Shown piece after piece: positions 37,496 through 45,762 of a stretch of 45,762 nucleotides of DNA. Within the stretch, counting starts at the first letter, position 1. Each line of letters starts with the position of its first letter. The notes below the pieces were generated by a model that did no database searches, was not told where the DNA came from, and was given only the letters and a program-made list of their open reading frames with translations. Made by a program: the position numbers and the translations under genes. The stretch is from Bacillus sp. ISL-55 (lineage in GTDB: Bacteria > Bacillota > Bacilli > Bacillales > Cytobacillaceae). The stretch lies in NCBI RefSeq assembly GCF_018613155.1, contig NZ_JAGGQU010000007.1, positions 11,917 through 57,678 on the forward strand. Reading direction: 5' to 3'.

Positions 37496-37546
37496 TTTGT
37501 CGAATTTGTGACATTTTGTCGAAGTTTTTTGTAGAAATTTGTCGAA
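37496..37546 (+). promoter_or_regulatory. Cluster of Spo0A boxes, distal to abrB
   Basis: Three perfect TTTGTCGAA boxes at 37496-37504, 37515-37523 and 37538-37546, plus TTTGTAGAA (37528-37536, one mismatch), all in the same orientation within 51 bases. They lie about 190 bases upstream of the abrB -35. The rest of the 904-base gap holds the repeat copy B, the orphan terminator and the two gene promoters. Confidence 0.75.
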
Positions 37547-37709
37547 TCGCGCACCGTTTACTATTCCACGAATAATGTTTTCCTTCTATTCTCAATTCGA
37601 AAAAACTGCACCATTCCTTATTCCCTCTTGTCTTTCCTATTCAAAACCCTTGATATGAAAAGGTTTTCTCCATGTGTTAAAATTTGTTAAAGGAAGAAAA
37701 ATAAAATAA

Positions 37710-37738
37710 TTGACGGTTATTGGAATCGCTGGTATTAT
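37710..37738 (+). promoter_or_regulatory. Sigma-A promoter of abrB
   Basis: TTGACG (37710-37715), 17 bases, TATTAT (37733-37738). It is followed by the proximal Spo0A boxes. Confidence 0.8.
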
Positions 37739-37757
37739 AAAACCAATAAGAGAAAAA

Positions 37758-37774
37758 TGTCGAATAATGACGAA
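37758..37774 (+). promoter_or_regulatory. Tandem Spo0A boxes of the abrB operator
   Basis: TGTCGAA (37758-37764) and TGACGAA (37768-37774), spaced by three bases and located just downstream of the probable transcription start. It is the same arrangement by which phosphorylated Spo0A represses abrB in B. subtilis. Confidence 0.88.
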
Positions 37775-37811
37775 ATTAATAGATGGGAAAATGAGAGGAG
37801 AACAAATAATT

Positions 37812-38099
37812 ATGAAATCTACTGGTATCGTACGTAAAGTTGATGAGCTTGGCCGTGTGGTAATTCCAATCGAACTTAGAAGGACTCTTGGCATCGCAGA
37901 AAAGGATGCTTTGGAAATTTATGTTGATGATGATCGCATCATCCTTAAGAAGTACAAGCCAAACATGACTTGCCACATCACTGGTGAAGTTTCTGACAAC
38001 AACATCACATTGGCAGGCGGCAAGCTGATCCTTAGCCGTGAAGGTGCTGAACAGCTTCTTCAAGAAATCCAGGGAAGCTTCGAACCTGCAAAAGCATAA
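37812..38099 (+). CDS. abrB: Transition-state regulator AbrB
   Basis: DNA-binding repressor of transition-phase genes, including spoVG. The 95-residue protein has the swapped-hairpin DNA-binding domain (1-50: MKSTGIVRKVDELGRVVIPI, then ELRRTLGIAEKDALEIYVDD) and a C-terminal oligomerisation domain with Cys54. The open frame reaches far upstream through the operator, but GAGGAG leads to the ATG at 37812. It is the only protein gene on the plus strand and is paralogous to SpoVT in this window. Confidence 0.98.
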   Translation: MKSTGIVRKVDELGRVVIPIELRRTLGIAEKDALEIYVDDDRIILKKYKPNMTCHITGEVSDNNITLAGGKLILSREGAEQLLQEIQGSFEPAKA

Positions 38100-38110
38100 A
38101 TCTAATACTC

Positions 38111-38140
38111 AAGGCCGTGGACAACTCCACGGCCTTTTTT
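38111..38140 (+). terminator. Intrinsic terminator of abrB
   Basis: AAGGCCGTGG (38111-38120) pairs perfectly with CCACGGCCTT around six bases and is followed by TTTT. It separates abrB from the convergent rsmI. Confidence 0.92.
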
Positions 38141-38157
38141 ATTTGTGCTGTTTCCGC

Positions 38158-39039
38158 CTATTCTTTAATATGATACGCCTGGTATACCTCTCGCTTTTGC
38201 ATACCTCTATCTTTGGCTGTTTGCTTGATTGCTTCCTTAGAGTTCATTTGTTCACTGGAAATATAATGTTCGACATGGTCTTCCATGCTTAAATTTCCCC
38301 ACCAATGGTTCTCTTCTTCGACAATGGAATCCGGTGAAGCACCTTCAATGACTAACACAAATTCCCCGCGGACTTCTTCTGCCTCTGCCCATGCCAACGC
38401 TTCAGAAATCTTTCCTCTCAGGAACTCCTCATATTTCTTCGTCAGTTCACGGCAAAGGACGATTTTTCGATTTCCAAGTCCTTCAAGCATCAACGACAGT
38501 GTCTCCTTCAGACGGTGAGGGGACTCATAGAGAACTATAGTTGCCGTCTGCTTCGCCAGGAGCTCAAGTTCCTTCTTCTTATCCTTTTTTCCTCTCTGGA
38601 GGAATCCATAATAATAGAAAGGCTGAGGAAGTATGCCAGAGGCAATCAAGGCTGTCAGGGCAGCGTTCGCCCCTGGAAGCGGTACGTCAGTCAATCCCTC
38701 AGCGATTGCTTCGGCCACCAGTTCTGTACCTGGATCAGAAATGGTCGGCATGCCGGCATCGCTGACAAGCGCGATTTTTGCACCCTCCTTGATCTTTTCG
38801 AGCAATTTATATCCGCTGCTTTCTTTATTATGTTCATGATAACTGGTAACAGGCGTTTCAATCTCAAAATAATTACATAGCTTTTTCGTGTTCCTTGTAT
38901 CCTCAGCCGCAATCATATCGGCTTCCTTCATGATCCTGATCGCCCTGAAGGTCATGTCCTCAAGGTTCCCAATTGGAGTTGGCACAAGATAAAGAATCCC
39001 TTTTTCATGCTCCCGTTCAAAGCTTTTCTGCTGTTGCAT
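38158..39039 (-). CDS. rsmI: 16S rRNA (cytidine-1402-2'-O)-methyltransferase RsmI (YabC)
   Basis: SAM-dependent enzyme for the 2'-O-methyl of the doubly modified C1402 in the ribosomal P site. The 293-residue protein has the tetrapyrrole-methylase-fold signatures LYLVPTPIGNLEDMT near the N-terminus, AEDTRNTKKL, LVSDAGMPTISDPG and PGANAALTALIASG. The start at 39039 is preferred over a GTG three codons earlier because GGTGAT (anti-SD complement) precedes it. Just 24 bases separate it from yabB; yazA, found between them in B. subtilis, is absent. Confidence 0.95.
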   Translation of the reverse strand: MQQQKSFEREHEKGILYLVPTPIGNLEDMTFRAIRIMKEADMIAAEDTRNTKKLCNYFEIETPVTSYHEHNKESSGYKLLEKIKEGAKIALVSDAGMPTISDPGTELVAEAIAEGLTDVPLPGANAALTALIASGILPQPFYYYGFLQRGKKDKKKELELLAKQTATIVLYESPHRLKETLSLMLEGLGNRKIVLCRELTKKYEEFLRGKISEALAWAEAEEVRGEFVLVIEGASPDSIVEEENHWWGNLSMEDHVEHYISSEQMNSKEAIKQTAKDRGMQKREVYQAYHIKE

Positions 39040-39062
39040 GGATATCACCCGTTTCTCTGCGC

Positions 39063-39806
39063 TTATTTGCTTCCATATAACATCTCTTTAATCACTGGGG
39101 TATATTCATTATTTTCATCATACACCGTCAAAGGCTCAAGAATTTTAAGATCAGGGCTTCCATCCTTAATCGCCTCAACCAAAAGCGTGTTCGCTTCCTT
39201 CCCGGCCTTTGGATAGACAAACTGGATTCTCTTGGGCTCAAGGCGGTATTTTCTCATAATCTCGATGATATCGATCAACCTGCCTGGACGGTGGACAAAG
39301 GCAACCTTCCCGCCCTGCTTTACAAGCTGGCTCGATGATTTAATCGCATCCTCAAGTGTGCAGAGTATCTCGTGGCGCGCAATCGCCAAATGTTCATTCA
39401 AATTTATTTCTTCCTTTGAAGGTGTGGGAAAATAAGGAGGATTGCACGTTACGACATCATACTTCTCGTAGCCAAGCTCTTTTGGCGCATCCTTCAGGTC
39501 ACCATGAATCATATGTAATCGATCTTCAAGATGATTATAATCAATACTGCGGACAGCCATATCGTACAGCCGCTCCTGAATTTCCACACCCGTAATATTT
39601 CCCTTTGTCCTCGCGCTTAAAAATAGTGGAATCACACCATTGCCGCTGCAAAGGTCGACAATCCTGCCTTTTTGGATTGGTACCCAGACAAACCTCGCAA
39701 GCAGGACAGCATCCAGCGAAAATGAAAATACATTCGGACTCTGGATGATCCTTAAATCCTCTGCCAACAAATAATCCAATCGTTCATCTTCCCGTAAATT
39801 AACCAT
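39063..39806 (-). CDS. yabB: N6-adenine tRNA/rRNA methyltransferase-like protein YabB (TrmN6 family)
   Basis: The 247-residue protein has the SAM motif [15 protein letters not shown] and the N6-adenine catalytic motif NPPY (CNPPYFPTP). It resembles E. coli TrmN6, which methylates A37 of tRNA1-Val, but the substrate in Bacillus is not established. The open frame extends eight codons upstream; the ATG at 39806 has GGAGG upstream and gives the same length as B. subtilis YabB. The gene follows the yabA terminator. Confidence 0.9.
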   Translation of the reverse strand: MVNLREDERLDYLLAEDLRIIQSPNVFSFSLDAVLLARFVWVPIQKGRIVDLCSGNGVIPLFLSARTKGNITGVEIQERLYDMAVRSIDYNHLEDRLHMIHGDLKDAPKELGYEKYDVVTCNPPYFPTPSKEEINLNEHLAIARHEILCTLEDAIKSSSQLVKQGGKVAFVHRPGRLIDIIEIMRKYRLEPKRIQFVYPKAGKEANTLLVEAIKDGSPDLKILEPLTVYDENNEYTPVIKEMLYGSK

Positions 39807-39943
39807 TCTAGCTAGTTCCTCCATATACATGTTGAATCGCCCTGATCAGTTTCGATAAATGTCCTGACTTTTAATAATATGACTCCGTTACCAAGGCAGG
39901 TGATTTTCAAAATCAACATTAAGCTATTACAAAATCAATCTTA

Positions 39944-39974
39944 TAAAAATAGCCTTCCCTAATGAAGGAAGGCT
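39944..39974 (-). terminator. Intrinsic terminator of the darA-yabA operon
   Basis: Minus-strand AGCCTTCC (39974-39967) pairs with GGAAGGCT (39958-39951) around the loop and is followed by ATTTTTAT. It lies just after yabA. Confidence 0.85.
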
Positions 39975-39979
39975 GCCAA

Positions 39980-40351
39980 TTATTTTTTATTAAGAAAGGA
40001 TAGACAGAACAGACAATCTTCTTTACGCGGGCTTCCGAAATGCAGATTGCAGATATGGAAGCCTTCCTGGTACAGACGGGCAAGGTTATCGTAGCCTTCA
40101 CCGATGTCGACTACGTTTTTATCACCCTGGGCCTGATTGCTGTTTTCCTTACCGCTTTTCTTAATGGTTGGATCTTTTTTACCTATGGTTTGATCCAGAC
40201 GGCGTCTTATATGCTCATTTTCCAGCTTTAATGCATTATTCTCTTCCAGAACTTCTGCCAAATGCTGTTTTAACTCACCAAGCTGACGGTATAAATCACC
40301 GATCTGCGATTCCATATTACTTACTGAGTCAAAGATATCTTTTTTATCCAC
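39980..40351 (-). CDS. yabA: Replication initiation control protein YabA
   Basis: Negative regulator of DnaA that also binds the DnaN clamp. The 123-residue protein has an N-terminal leucine-rich coiled coil (about 1-55), a variable linker, and a C-terminal zinc domain with His99, Cys101, Cys113 and Cys116 ([16 protein letters not shown]). The start is GTG at 40349-40351, since GAGGTG lies six bases upstream and homologues begin MDKK. It is in the same run as holB, linking clamp loading and initiation control. Confidence 0.95.
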   Translation of the reverse strand: MDKKDIFDSVSNMESQIGDLYRQLGELKQHLAEVLEENNALKLENEHIRRRLDQTIGKKDPTIKKSGKENSNQAQGDKNVVDIGEGYDNLARLYQEGFHICNLHFGSPRKEDCLFCLSFLNKK

Positions 40352-40364
40352 CTGTTCCACCTCA

Positions 40365-41195
40365 TTAATCTGTGGATGATTGCAACGATACAGCTCCTGC
40401 TTCCTGTATTTCCTCAAGTGTATATTCCAGCACACGTTCCTGGCCAGGTATATCGACTTGCATGACTCGTTCCAGGATGTTCAACCCGACTACCTTACCA
40501 GTACCATCAGGTGTAATAATCATTTCACCCAGGTCAGGCAGCTGCTCTTTCGCTGATTCATATTCGTCGTTCTCATATTTCAAACAGCACATGAGCCTGC
40601 CGCAAAGGCCGGAAATTTTCGTTGGGTTAAGCGAGAGGTTTTGATCCTTGGCCATCTTGATTGAAACTGGATCAAAGTCCCCCAGGAACGTTGAACAGCA
40701 AAGCATTCTGCCGCATGGTCCTATCCCGCCAAGCATTTTCGCTTCATCCCTGACACCAATTTGGCGCAGTTCAATCCTTGTCCGGAAAATCGAGGCCAAG
40801 TCCTTGACCAGTTCCCGGAAATCGACGCGGCCATCAGCCGTGAAGTAGAAAATGACTTTATTGCGGTCAAATGTATATTCAACATCAACAAGCTTCATAT
40901 CAAGCTGATGTTCATTCACTTTATCACTGCAAACATCGTACGCTTCCTTTGCAGCTGTTTTGTTCTCCTCGACAATAAGACGATCCTTCTGATCTGCAAT
41001 TCTGACTACCTTTTTCAGAGGCAGGACAACATCCTTCTCGCCGACCTGCTTACGGGGAGTTACCACTCTTCCGTACTCAACACCCCTTACAGTTTCGACA
41101 ATGACGAATTCGTCCTTTTGAATTGAGAGATCGCCGGGATCAAAATAATAAATCTTCCCCGCTTTCTTGAAGCGGACACCTACTACATCATACAA
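40365..41195 (-). CDS. ricT: PSP1-domain protein RicT (YaaT)
   Basis: Member of the RicAFT (YaaT-YmcA-YlbF) complex, which carries Fe-S clusters and works with RNase Y in mRNA maturation; it supports biofilm, competence and sporulation. The 276-residue protein has the PSP1 core with many cysteines: GPCGRMLCC and [14 protein letters not shown]. The start codon is TTG (41193-41195), nine bases after GGAGG. It overlaps the holB end by eight bases. Confidence 0.95.
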   Translation of the reverse strand: MYDVVGVRFKKAGKIYYFDPGDLSIQKDEFVIVETVRGVEYGRVVTPRKQVGEKDVVLPLKKVVRIADQKDRLIVEENKTAAKEAYDVCSDKVNEHQLDMKLVDVEYTFDRNKVIFYFTADGRVDFRELVKDLASIFRTRIELRQIGVRDEAKMLGGIGPCGRMLCCSTFLGDFDPVSIKMAKDQNLSLNPTKISGLCGRLMCCLKYENDEYESAKEQLPDLGEMIITPDGTGKVVGLNILERVMQVDIPGQERVLEYTLEEIQEAGAVSLQSSTD

Positions 41196-42204
41196 GTGTA
41201 GATCCCTCCTGCAATTTTAACACCAGCTCTTCCATTAGAAGCTGGGGATTCATATTGGCATGCAGCTTCCTCTTCGCCTCCAGAATGGCTGCCATTTGTT
41301 CGGTAAGACGCCGTCCGGATGTCTGTAGTGCAAACTGTTCTAAACGTGAGCTTTCGTTTAGATATACAACCTGGTCTTTCTTGCCAAGCTGAATGTATAG
41401 TAAATCCTTAAAAATAAGAAGTAATAAATCCAAACCACGATCGATTTGTTCTTTCTCTTTAAAGTGCATAAACCAGTTCTCTTGAAGCGCGACCATAGCT
41501 TCCAGTGAATTCTTTTTCAGCACTTCATATAATTTTAACACTATTTTTTGTGCTTGTGCAAACCAATCATCATTACTTATCTCTAAAGCTTCTTCCAAAT
41601 TATTGGTTAGCTGAGCCAATAGCGGTGCCATTTGCGGCTGTATCCCAATCGCTATCAATTGTTCTGCCATATTTTTAGGAGATAACGGGGTAAAATTAAT
41701 CAATTGGCATCTTGATAAAATCGTCGGCAGCATTTGCTGTGCCTGCTCGGTGATCAATACGGCAACAGTTCCGGCATGCGGTTCCTCAAGGAATTTCAGC
41801 AGGCTGTTCGCCGCATTTTTCGTCATCCGATCGGCATGCACAATACTGTAAAGTTTATTCTTTGACTCTACACCTGTTTTCGAAAACTCCTCCTGCAGCA
41901 GCTGGATTTGCCCCTTCTTGATCGACAGGCCATCCGGCTCGACAAGATGGATATCAGGATGGTTGCCATGGTTGATCCTTTTGCAGTTCAAGCAGCTTTC
42001 ACAAGGCTTATAGCCATCGACCGGAGCCTGGCAATTGATGCTCTTGGCAAGAAGTATACTAATCTCCTTTTTGCCGGTACCCCTCATTCCTTCAAACAAA
42101 TACGCATGGGCTATTCGATTTTTCAGGATGCTGTTTTTAATCATTTTCAAAACATTCGGCTGAATTCTCTCCAGCTCGTCCCATGTCTTTGCCAATGCGA
42201 TCAC
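41188..42204 (-). CDS. holB: DNA polymerase III subunit delta' (HolB)
   Basis: Clamp-loader subunit. The 338-residue AAA+ protein has a P-loop-like GMRGTGKKE (39-47) and a zinc module with Cys59, Cys68, Cys71 and Cys74 (CESCLNC), then KLYSIVHADRMTKNAANSLL and LLKFLEEP. The apparent start is GTG at 42204 with a weak ribosome-binding sequence; a TTG three codons on is an alternative. Confidence 0.94.
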   Translation of the reverse strand: MIALAKTWDELERIQPNVLKMIKNSILKNRIAHAYLFEGMRGTGKKEISILLAKSINCQAPVDGYKPCESCLNCKRINHGNHPDIHLVEPDGLSIKKGQIQLLQEEFSKTGVESKNKLYSIVHADRMTKNAANSLLKFLEEPHAGTVAVLITEQAQQMLPTILSRCQLINFTPLSPKNMAEQLIAIGIQPQMAPLLAQLTNNLEEALEISNDDWFAQAQKIVLKLYEVLKKNSLEAMVALQENWFMHFKEKEQIDRGLDLLLLIFKDLLYIQLGKKDQVVYLNESSRLEQFALQTSGRRLTEQMAAILEAKRKLHANMNPQLLMEELVLKLQEGSTLV

Positions 42205-42208
42205 TCAC

Positions 42209-42649
42209 TTACGTATATAAATTGATCAACAGGCCTTTGATTTCTCCAATTTTACCGAGAATATCAATCTGTTCATCTTTATTATCCATTAACTCTTCTG
42301 TCAACTCCACGAGCTTTTCGTCGATTGTTTCTACAAGTTTCAGTGACCTGCCTTCGCCATATTGGTTCCAGCTATGCGAGTGCTTGAGCTCCATTCCAAA
42401 GTTGACGGTTTCTTTTACAAATTCCTTAACCAGTGTCTTGAACTTGGCCAGGTCCTTGAACGTCCTCGACCGGGCAAGCCTCTCACCAGCAGACTCGACT
42501 TCCTTCATTAATTGCTGCAGCTGTCCAAGTTGCATTTTATGTTCCTGTTTCTGCACAAGTTCATTGAACTTGATTCCGCCTCCAGGCTGCTGCTTTTGAT
42601 CCTGTCGGACTTTATCTATGTTAAGGCGCATATCCTGATTAATCTTCAT
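42209..42649 (-). CDS. yaaR: DUF327-family protein YaaR
   Basis: A 146-residue, mostly helical cytoplasmic protein of unknown function that is always near holB in Bacillus. It has the conserved SAGERLARSRTFKDLAKFK (about 51-69) and HSWNQYGEGRSLKLV segments and no signal or membrane segment. GGAGG lies 11 bases before the ATG. Its position between darA and holB suggests a link to replication or c-di-AMP physiology (inference). Confidence 0.9.
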   Translation of the reverse strand: MKINQDMRLNIDKVRQDQKQQPGGGIKFNELVQKQEHKMQLGQLQQLMKEVESAGERLARSRTFKDLAKFKTLVKEFVKETVNFGMELKHSHSWNQYGEGRSLKLVETIDEKLVELTEELMDNKDEQIDILGKIGEIKGLLINLYT

Positions 42650-42677
42650 CTCTTGCTAAACCTCCGGGTACTTCCCG

Positions 42678-43007
<330 letters not shown>

Positions 43008-43288
43008 TCATTATCCCCCTAGGTTAATTCGCAGGCGTGCCGCTTTCGTGACCAAAATGAAATTTGGTTCTAAAAAGCAACAACCAGACGAAAAAGTGTT
43101 TTTTCATTCCGTTGCATTTGTATGTTTATTATAACAGGATTCATGGGACAAGACATGATATAAACATAAAATTCCATTGCCTTCCAGCTGAAATTCACTT
43201 ATCTGTAAATCGAATGGTTTTATTCGCAAATTCTAGTGCTTTAGTCGTGAAAGTAACCTTTTATTCACAAACCGGAATCAATACTATG
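43008..43288. other. tmk-darA intergenic region with darA promoter
   Basis: No gene is seen here. On the minus strand an extended -10, TGTTATAAT (TATAAT at 43133-43128), lies about 120 bases before darA and is the best promoter candidate for the operon; no good -35 is present. The remainder is A/T-rich without clear structure. Confidence 0.45.
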
Positions 43289-43322
43289 TAAAAAACAAGC
43301 CTGATGAAAATCATGGCTTGTT
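43289..43322 (-). terminator. Intrinsic terminator of tmk
   Basis: Minus-strand AACAAGCC-A-TGAT pairs with ATCA-GGCTTGTT around TTTC and is followed by TTTT. It may also work on the plus strand. Confidence 0.9.
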
Positions 43323-43332
43323 TTTCTGGATA

Positions 43333-43965
43333 TTAACTATTTAATAGCTCTTTAATTTTACTTTCAGCTTGTTTATAAACTGCTTCTAATTCCTTTGAAG
43401 CATCGATTTTTGCAATCCTGTCCGGGAATCTCTCGGCGATGATCATATAGCCCTCTCGAACCTTTTGATGAAATTCCAGCTTCTCCATGTCCAGTCGATT
43501 GACCTCGCGTCCCTTGTTTTTATTGATTCTTTCCAGCCCAATCTCTGGCGCAACATCAAAGTACAGGGTCATCGTTGGCATCATATTTTCAATCGCAAAC
43601 TCATTGATTGAGTATACCTCATCAATACCGAGTCCACGAGCATGTCCCTGGTAGGCAAGGGAACTGTCTACAAACCGGTCACATAAAACGACTTTTCCTG
43701 CATTTAAAGCAGGATTCACCTTTTCAGCAAGATGCTGCCTTCTCGCCGCGGCGTATAAAAGTGCTTCCGTACGTGGATCCATCGCAGTATTTTCCGGATC
43801 CAGGATGACTTTCCTGATTTGTTCGGCAATCTCGATGCCGCCAGGCTCACGTGTGGCCACCACTGCGTGTCCTTCCTTTTCAAGATTTTCAGCTAGCATT
43901 TGAAGGATTGTCGTCTTTCCAGAACCATCCGGACCTTCTATCGTAATGAATATTCCCTTTTTCAA
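43333..43965 (-). CDS. tmk: Thymidylate kinase
   Basis: Phosphorylates dTMP to dTDP. The 210-residue protein has the P-loop GPDGSGKTT (11-19), the TREPGG motif, and [13 protein letters not shown] start it at TTG (43963-43965), which follows GGAGG by eight bases; the frame could also open at a TTG five codons earlier (43980), but there the GGAGG would be internal. It begins two bases after the yaaO stop, so the two are coupled. Confidence 0.95.
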   Translation of the reverse strand: MKKGIFITIEGPDGSGKTTILQMLAENLEKEGHAVVATREPGGIEIAEQIRKVILDPENTAMDPRTEALLYAAARRQHLAEKVNPALNAGKVVLCDRFVDSSLAYQGHARGLGIDEVYSINEFAIENMMPTMTLYFDVAPEIGLERINKNKGREVNRLDMEKLEFHQKVREGYMIIAERFPDRIAKIDASKELEAVYKQAESKIKELLNS

Positions 43966-43967
43966 TT

Positions 43968-45398
43968 TTAAAGCCTCCAACTCTTAAACACTTTTATTTT
44001 ACCAGTATGCAAATATTCTCCGCCCTGGATTTTTGCTTTTTTATCTGTTAAAAAAGCGATTGTTTCAATTTCAGCTTCTGTTACAACTTCCCCCGGCAGA
44101 CAAAGCGGAATTCCCGGCGGGTAAGGAATGATCTGCTCCGCACTTACCCTTCCTGTAGCGTCCTTCAATAGGACATACTCTGTCTGTTGCAGCTCCATCT
44201 CTTTATAACTGACCTCTAAAGTTGAAATAGTTTTATGGACAACCTTTGATTCAGGTTTATTTTTCCCAACAGGCATAGCACTTACAACCTCGGCAATCTT
44301 TTCAGCCGCTTCTTTCAAGCGGTGCTTCATGCCATACTTCAATAAAGGAAGAACGAGCAGCACATTATAAGGGTCTGCAAGCTCCGTGAAGATCCCTACC
44401 GATTCGAGTTTTGATTGCAGCTCGAAACCAGACCAGGCACCCTTTGACTGAATGGTTAACTTCAATGGGTCATCATGCTGCAAAATACGAATAACTTCTA
44501 ATGTCTGCAGGTTTTCTTTGAACTTCTCTGTTTCCTCCTTGAGGTATGAAAGATCCTCCTTGCTATAAGTACCCAGATAAAGGCGTGCCAAATCAAGGGA
44601 AGCCATCAATGGATACGAAGGACTGCTTGACTGCAGAGCCTGTAAATAGAATTTAAGCTTGCTGAGTGATACACGATCCGTTTGATAATGAAGGAAAGCT
44701 CCCATTGTCATCGCTGGCAATGTCTTATGCGCAGATTGCACGACAATATCGGCCCCAAGTTCAACAGCAGAAGCCGGAAAATAATCCCCTGCGATAAAGT
44801 GGACTCCATGAGCCTCATCCACCAATACAGGAATGCCATGCTCATGAGCTAAATCTATAATGGTTTTAAGGTCATATGTCAGTCCGTAATAATTAGGGTA
44901 CGTTAGGATAAGTGTCTTAGCATTCGGATACTGACTGATTGCTGATTTAACTCCTTCAATACTTAACCCTGCAGCCACTCCGTATTCTCCGTTGAATTCC
45001 GGACTAATGAATACAGGCTTTGCTTTTGCAAGTCTTATAGCATTCATGATGGATTTATGCGAATTGCGCTGGACAAGGACCAGATCATCTTCATTAATCG
45101 CAGCCATGATCATTGCCAGATTCCCGACAGTTGATCCATTTATTAAAAAAAAGCTTTTCTCCGTTTTATATAAATCCCTAAGTAATTCTTCCGCTTCAAA
45201 AATAACTCCCTCTGGCGAATGAAGGTCATCCAATCCGGTTATTTCTGTTGCATCCATTTTTAAAATTTGATTAAAAAAGGCTTGTCCTTCTTCAGGAAAA
45301 AAAGCCCCATTTTTGTGTCCTGGTACATGAAATGAGAGCGGGTTTCCGTTTATATGCCTAACCAATTGAGAGTACAAGGGTGTTTTGGATTGATCCAT
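43968..45398 (-). CDS. yaaO: PLP-dependent Orn/Lys/Arg decarboxylase-family protein YaaO
   Basis: The 476-residue fold-type I PLP enzyme has the family entry motif HVPGHKNG (about 24-31), the cofactor-binding DEAHG (194-198), and the Schiff-base lysine Lys225 in [10 protein letters not shown]. The family decarboxylates basic amino acids (lysine, arginine or ornithine); the substrate of YaaO is unproven. A 23-codon upstream extension is excluded because AGGTGAGACT precedes the ATG at 45398. It pairs with tmk, as in B. subtilis. Confidence 0.92.
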   Translation of the reverse strand: MDQSKTPLYSQLVRHINGNPLSFHVPGHKNGAFFPEEGQAFFNQILKMDATEITGLDDLHSPEGVIFEAEELLRDLYKTEKSFFLINGSTVGNLAMIMAAINEDDLVLVQRNSHKSIMNAIRLAKAKPVFISPEFNGEYGVAAGLSIEGVKSAISQYPNAKTLILTYPNYYGLTYDLKTIIDLAHEHGIPVLVDEAHGVHFIAGDYFPASAVELGADIVVQSAHKTLPAMTMGAFLHYQTDRVSLSKLKFYLQALQSSSPSYPLMASLDLARLYLGTYSKEDLSYLKEETEKFKENLQTLEVIRILQHDDPLKLTIQSKGAWSGFELQSKLESVGIFTELADPYNVLLVLPLLKYGMKHRLKEAAEKIAEVVSAMPVGKNKPESKVVHKTISTLEVSYKEMELQQTEYVLLKDATGRVSAEQIIPYPPGIPLCLPGEVVTEAEIETIAFLTDKKAKIQGGEYLHTGKIKVFKSWRL

Positions 45399-45461
45399 AG
45401 TCTCACCTATATATATAAATTCACACCTATCTATTCTAACATTGTTCTTTAGGAACAAAAA

Positions 45462-45690
45462 GAGCAAGCGGCTCGTTCAGCCCCGACAAGCGCTTGAAGT
45501 CGTTCTTTGACTTCAATGGGCGGACTGAAACCGAAAAGTATAGCCGACTGTCCAGAAACGCAGAAACTGGAGACTTCGACAAAGAAGCGCTTTTTGCTTC
45601 TGCCGGCGGAGTTGAAGTTTCGGAGTTTCTAAGAGGCGACACTAGACAAGCGACTCGAGGGGCTAGGCGCTGAAGCTAGACAATTCTCGA
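45462..45690 (+). repeat. GC-rich dispersed element, long right-end copy
   Basis: It starts AAGCGGCTCGTTCAGCCCCG, has the TGAAGTC/GACTTCA hairpin, then an extra 100 or so bases not found in the short copies (with GAAGC/GCTTC hairpin), and ends CTCGAGGGGCTAGGCGCTG. Its last 110 bases match 1-108 of the window. It lies upstream of yaaO; the open frames it produces are not credible genes. Confidence 0.88.
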
Positions 45691-45722
45691 AGGGGAAATC
45701 TACACTTCAATATATTGTAAGA

Positions 45723-45748
45723 AAAGCATCGACTACGATGCTTTTTAA
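45723..45748. terminator. Intrinsic terminator at the right edge
   Basis: AGCATCG (45725-45731) pairs with CGATGCT (45736-45742) around ACTA and is followed by TTTT on the plus strand; the minus strand also ends in TTTTCTT. It probably ends the next gene beyond the window on the minus strand. Confidence 0.7.
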
Positions 45749-45762
45749 TCTAGATATTCAGC

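Noticed and set aside
37369-37554. 61-codon minus-strand open frame between the 0A cluster and the orphan terminator
   Set aside because: GTG start without ribosome-binding site, and its first codons are the 0A boxes themselves; an RNA is more likely than a protein, if anything is expressed.
37565-37595. Sigma-H-like GAAGGAAAA and GTGGAAT on the minus strand
   Set aside because: Both elements are good, but the spacer is only 8 bases instead of 11-12, so a functional sigma-H promoter is unlikely.

Overview
The window is a piece of a Bacillaceae chromosome from the replication-origin-proximal region. Gene order matches the Bacillus subtilis block from yaaO to ftsH almost gene for gene, but it is printed inverted, so nearly every protein gene lies on the minus strand and should be read right to left. 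The protein sequences, the sporulation genes and promoters resembling sigma A, B, F, G, H and K consensus sites all indicate an aerobic endospore former. Divergence from B. subtilis and the dispersed repeats suggest a Mesobacillus/Neobacillus/Cytobacillus-type genus (inference). I see no transposase, phage, CRISPR or plasmid gene.

Layout from right to left: yaaO and tmk; then darA-yaaR-holB-ricT-yabA, the methyltransferase yabB and rsmI (c-di-AMP sensing, replication clamp loading and control, RNA methylation); abrB alone on the plus strand; metG, tatD, yabE, rnmV and rsmA (translation, RNA maturation, cell wall); yabG, veg, sspF, ispE, purR, ridA and spoVG (spore coat, biofilm, isoprenoids, purine control); glmU-prs and ctc-pth-fin-mfd; spoVT, yabM, yabN, rqcP, yabP, yabQ, divIC and yabR; two tRNA genes on the plus strand (Met, Glu); and spoIIE, yabS, yabT, tilS, hpt and ftsH. 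yazA, which lies between yabB and rsmI in B. subtilis, is absent.

The coding content is conserved and ordinary. The unusual material is between the genes. (1) Two unrelated-looking tandem arrays, one of 14 units upstream of ctc and one of 8 units next to the tRNA genes, both have a 52-bp period, and their units carry inverted repeats. (2) A GC-rich dispersed element occurs at both ends of the window and at several internal sites. (3) A second, AU-rich element family is found upstream of mfd and of metG. (4) A cluster of Spo0A boxes and an orphan terminator lie in the 0.9-kb metG-abrB gap.

Regulatory sites that could be read directly include a spoIIE promoter with the 21-bp spacer known for B. 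subtilis, a sigma-H spoVG promoter, a sigma-K yabG promoter, a sigma-B-like ctc promoter, tandem 0A boxes at abrB, an inverted PurBox pair at purR, and many intrinsic terminators. All identifications come from reading the sequence and from remembered family features; no database search was run.
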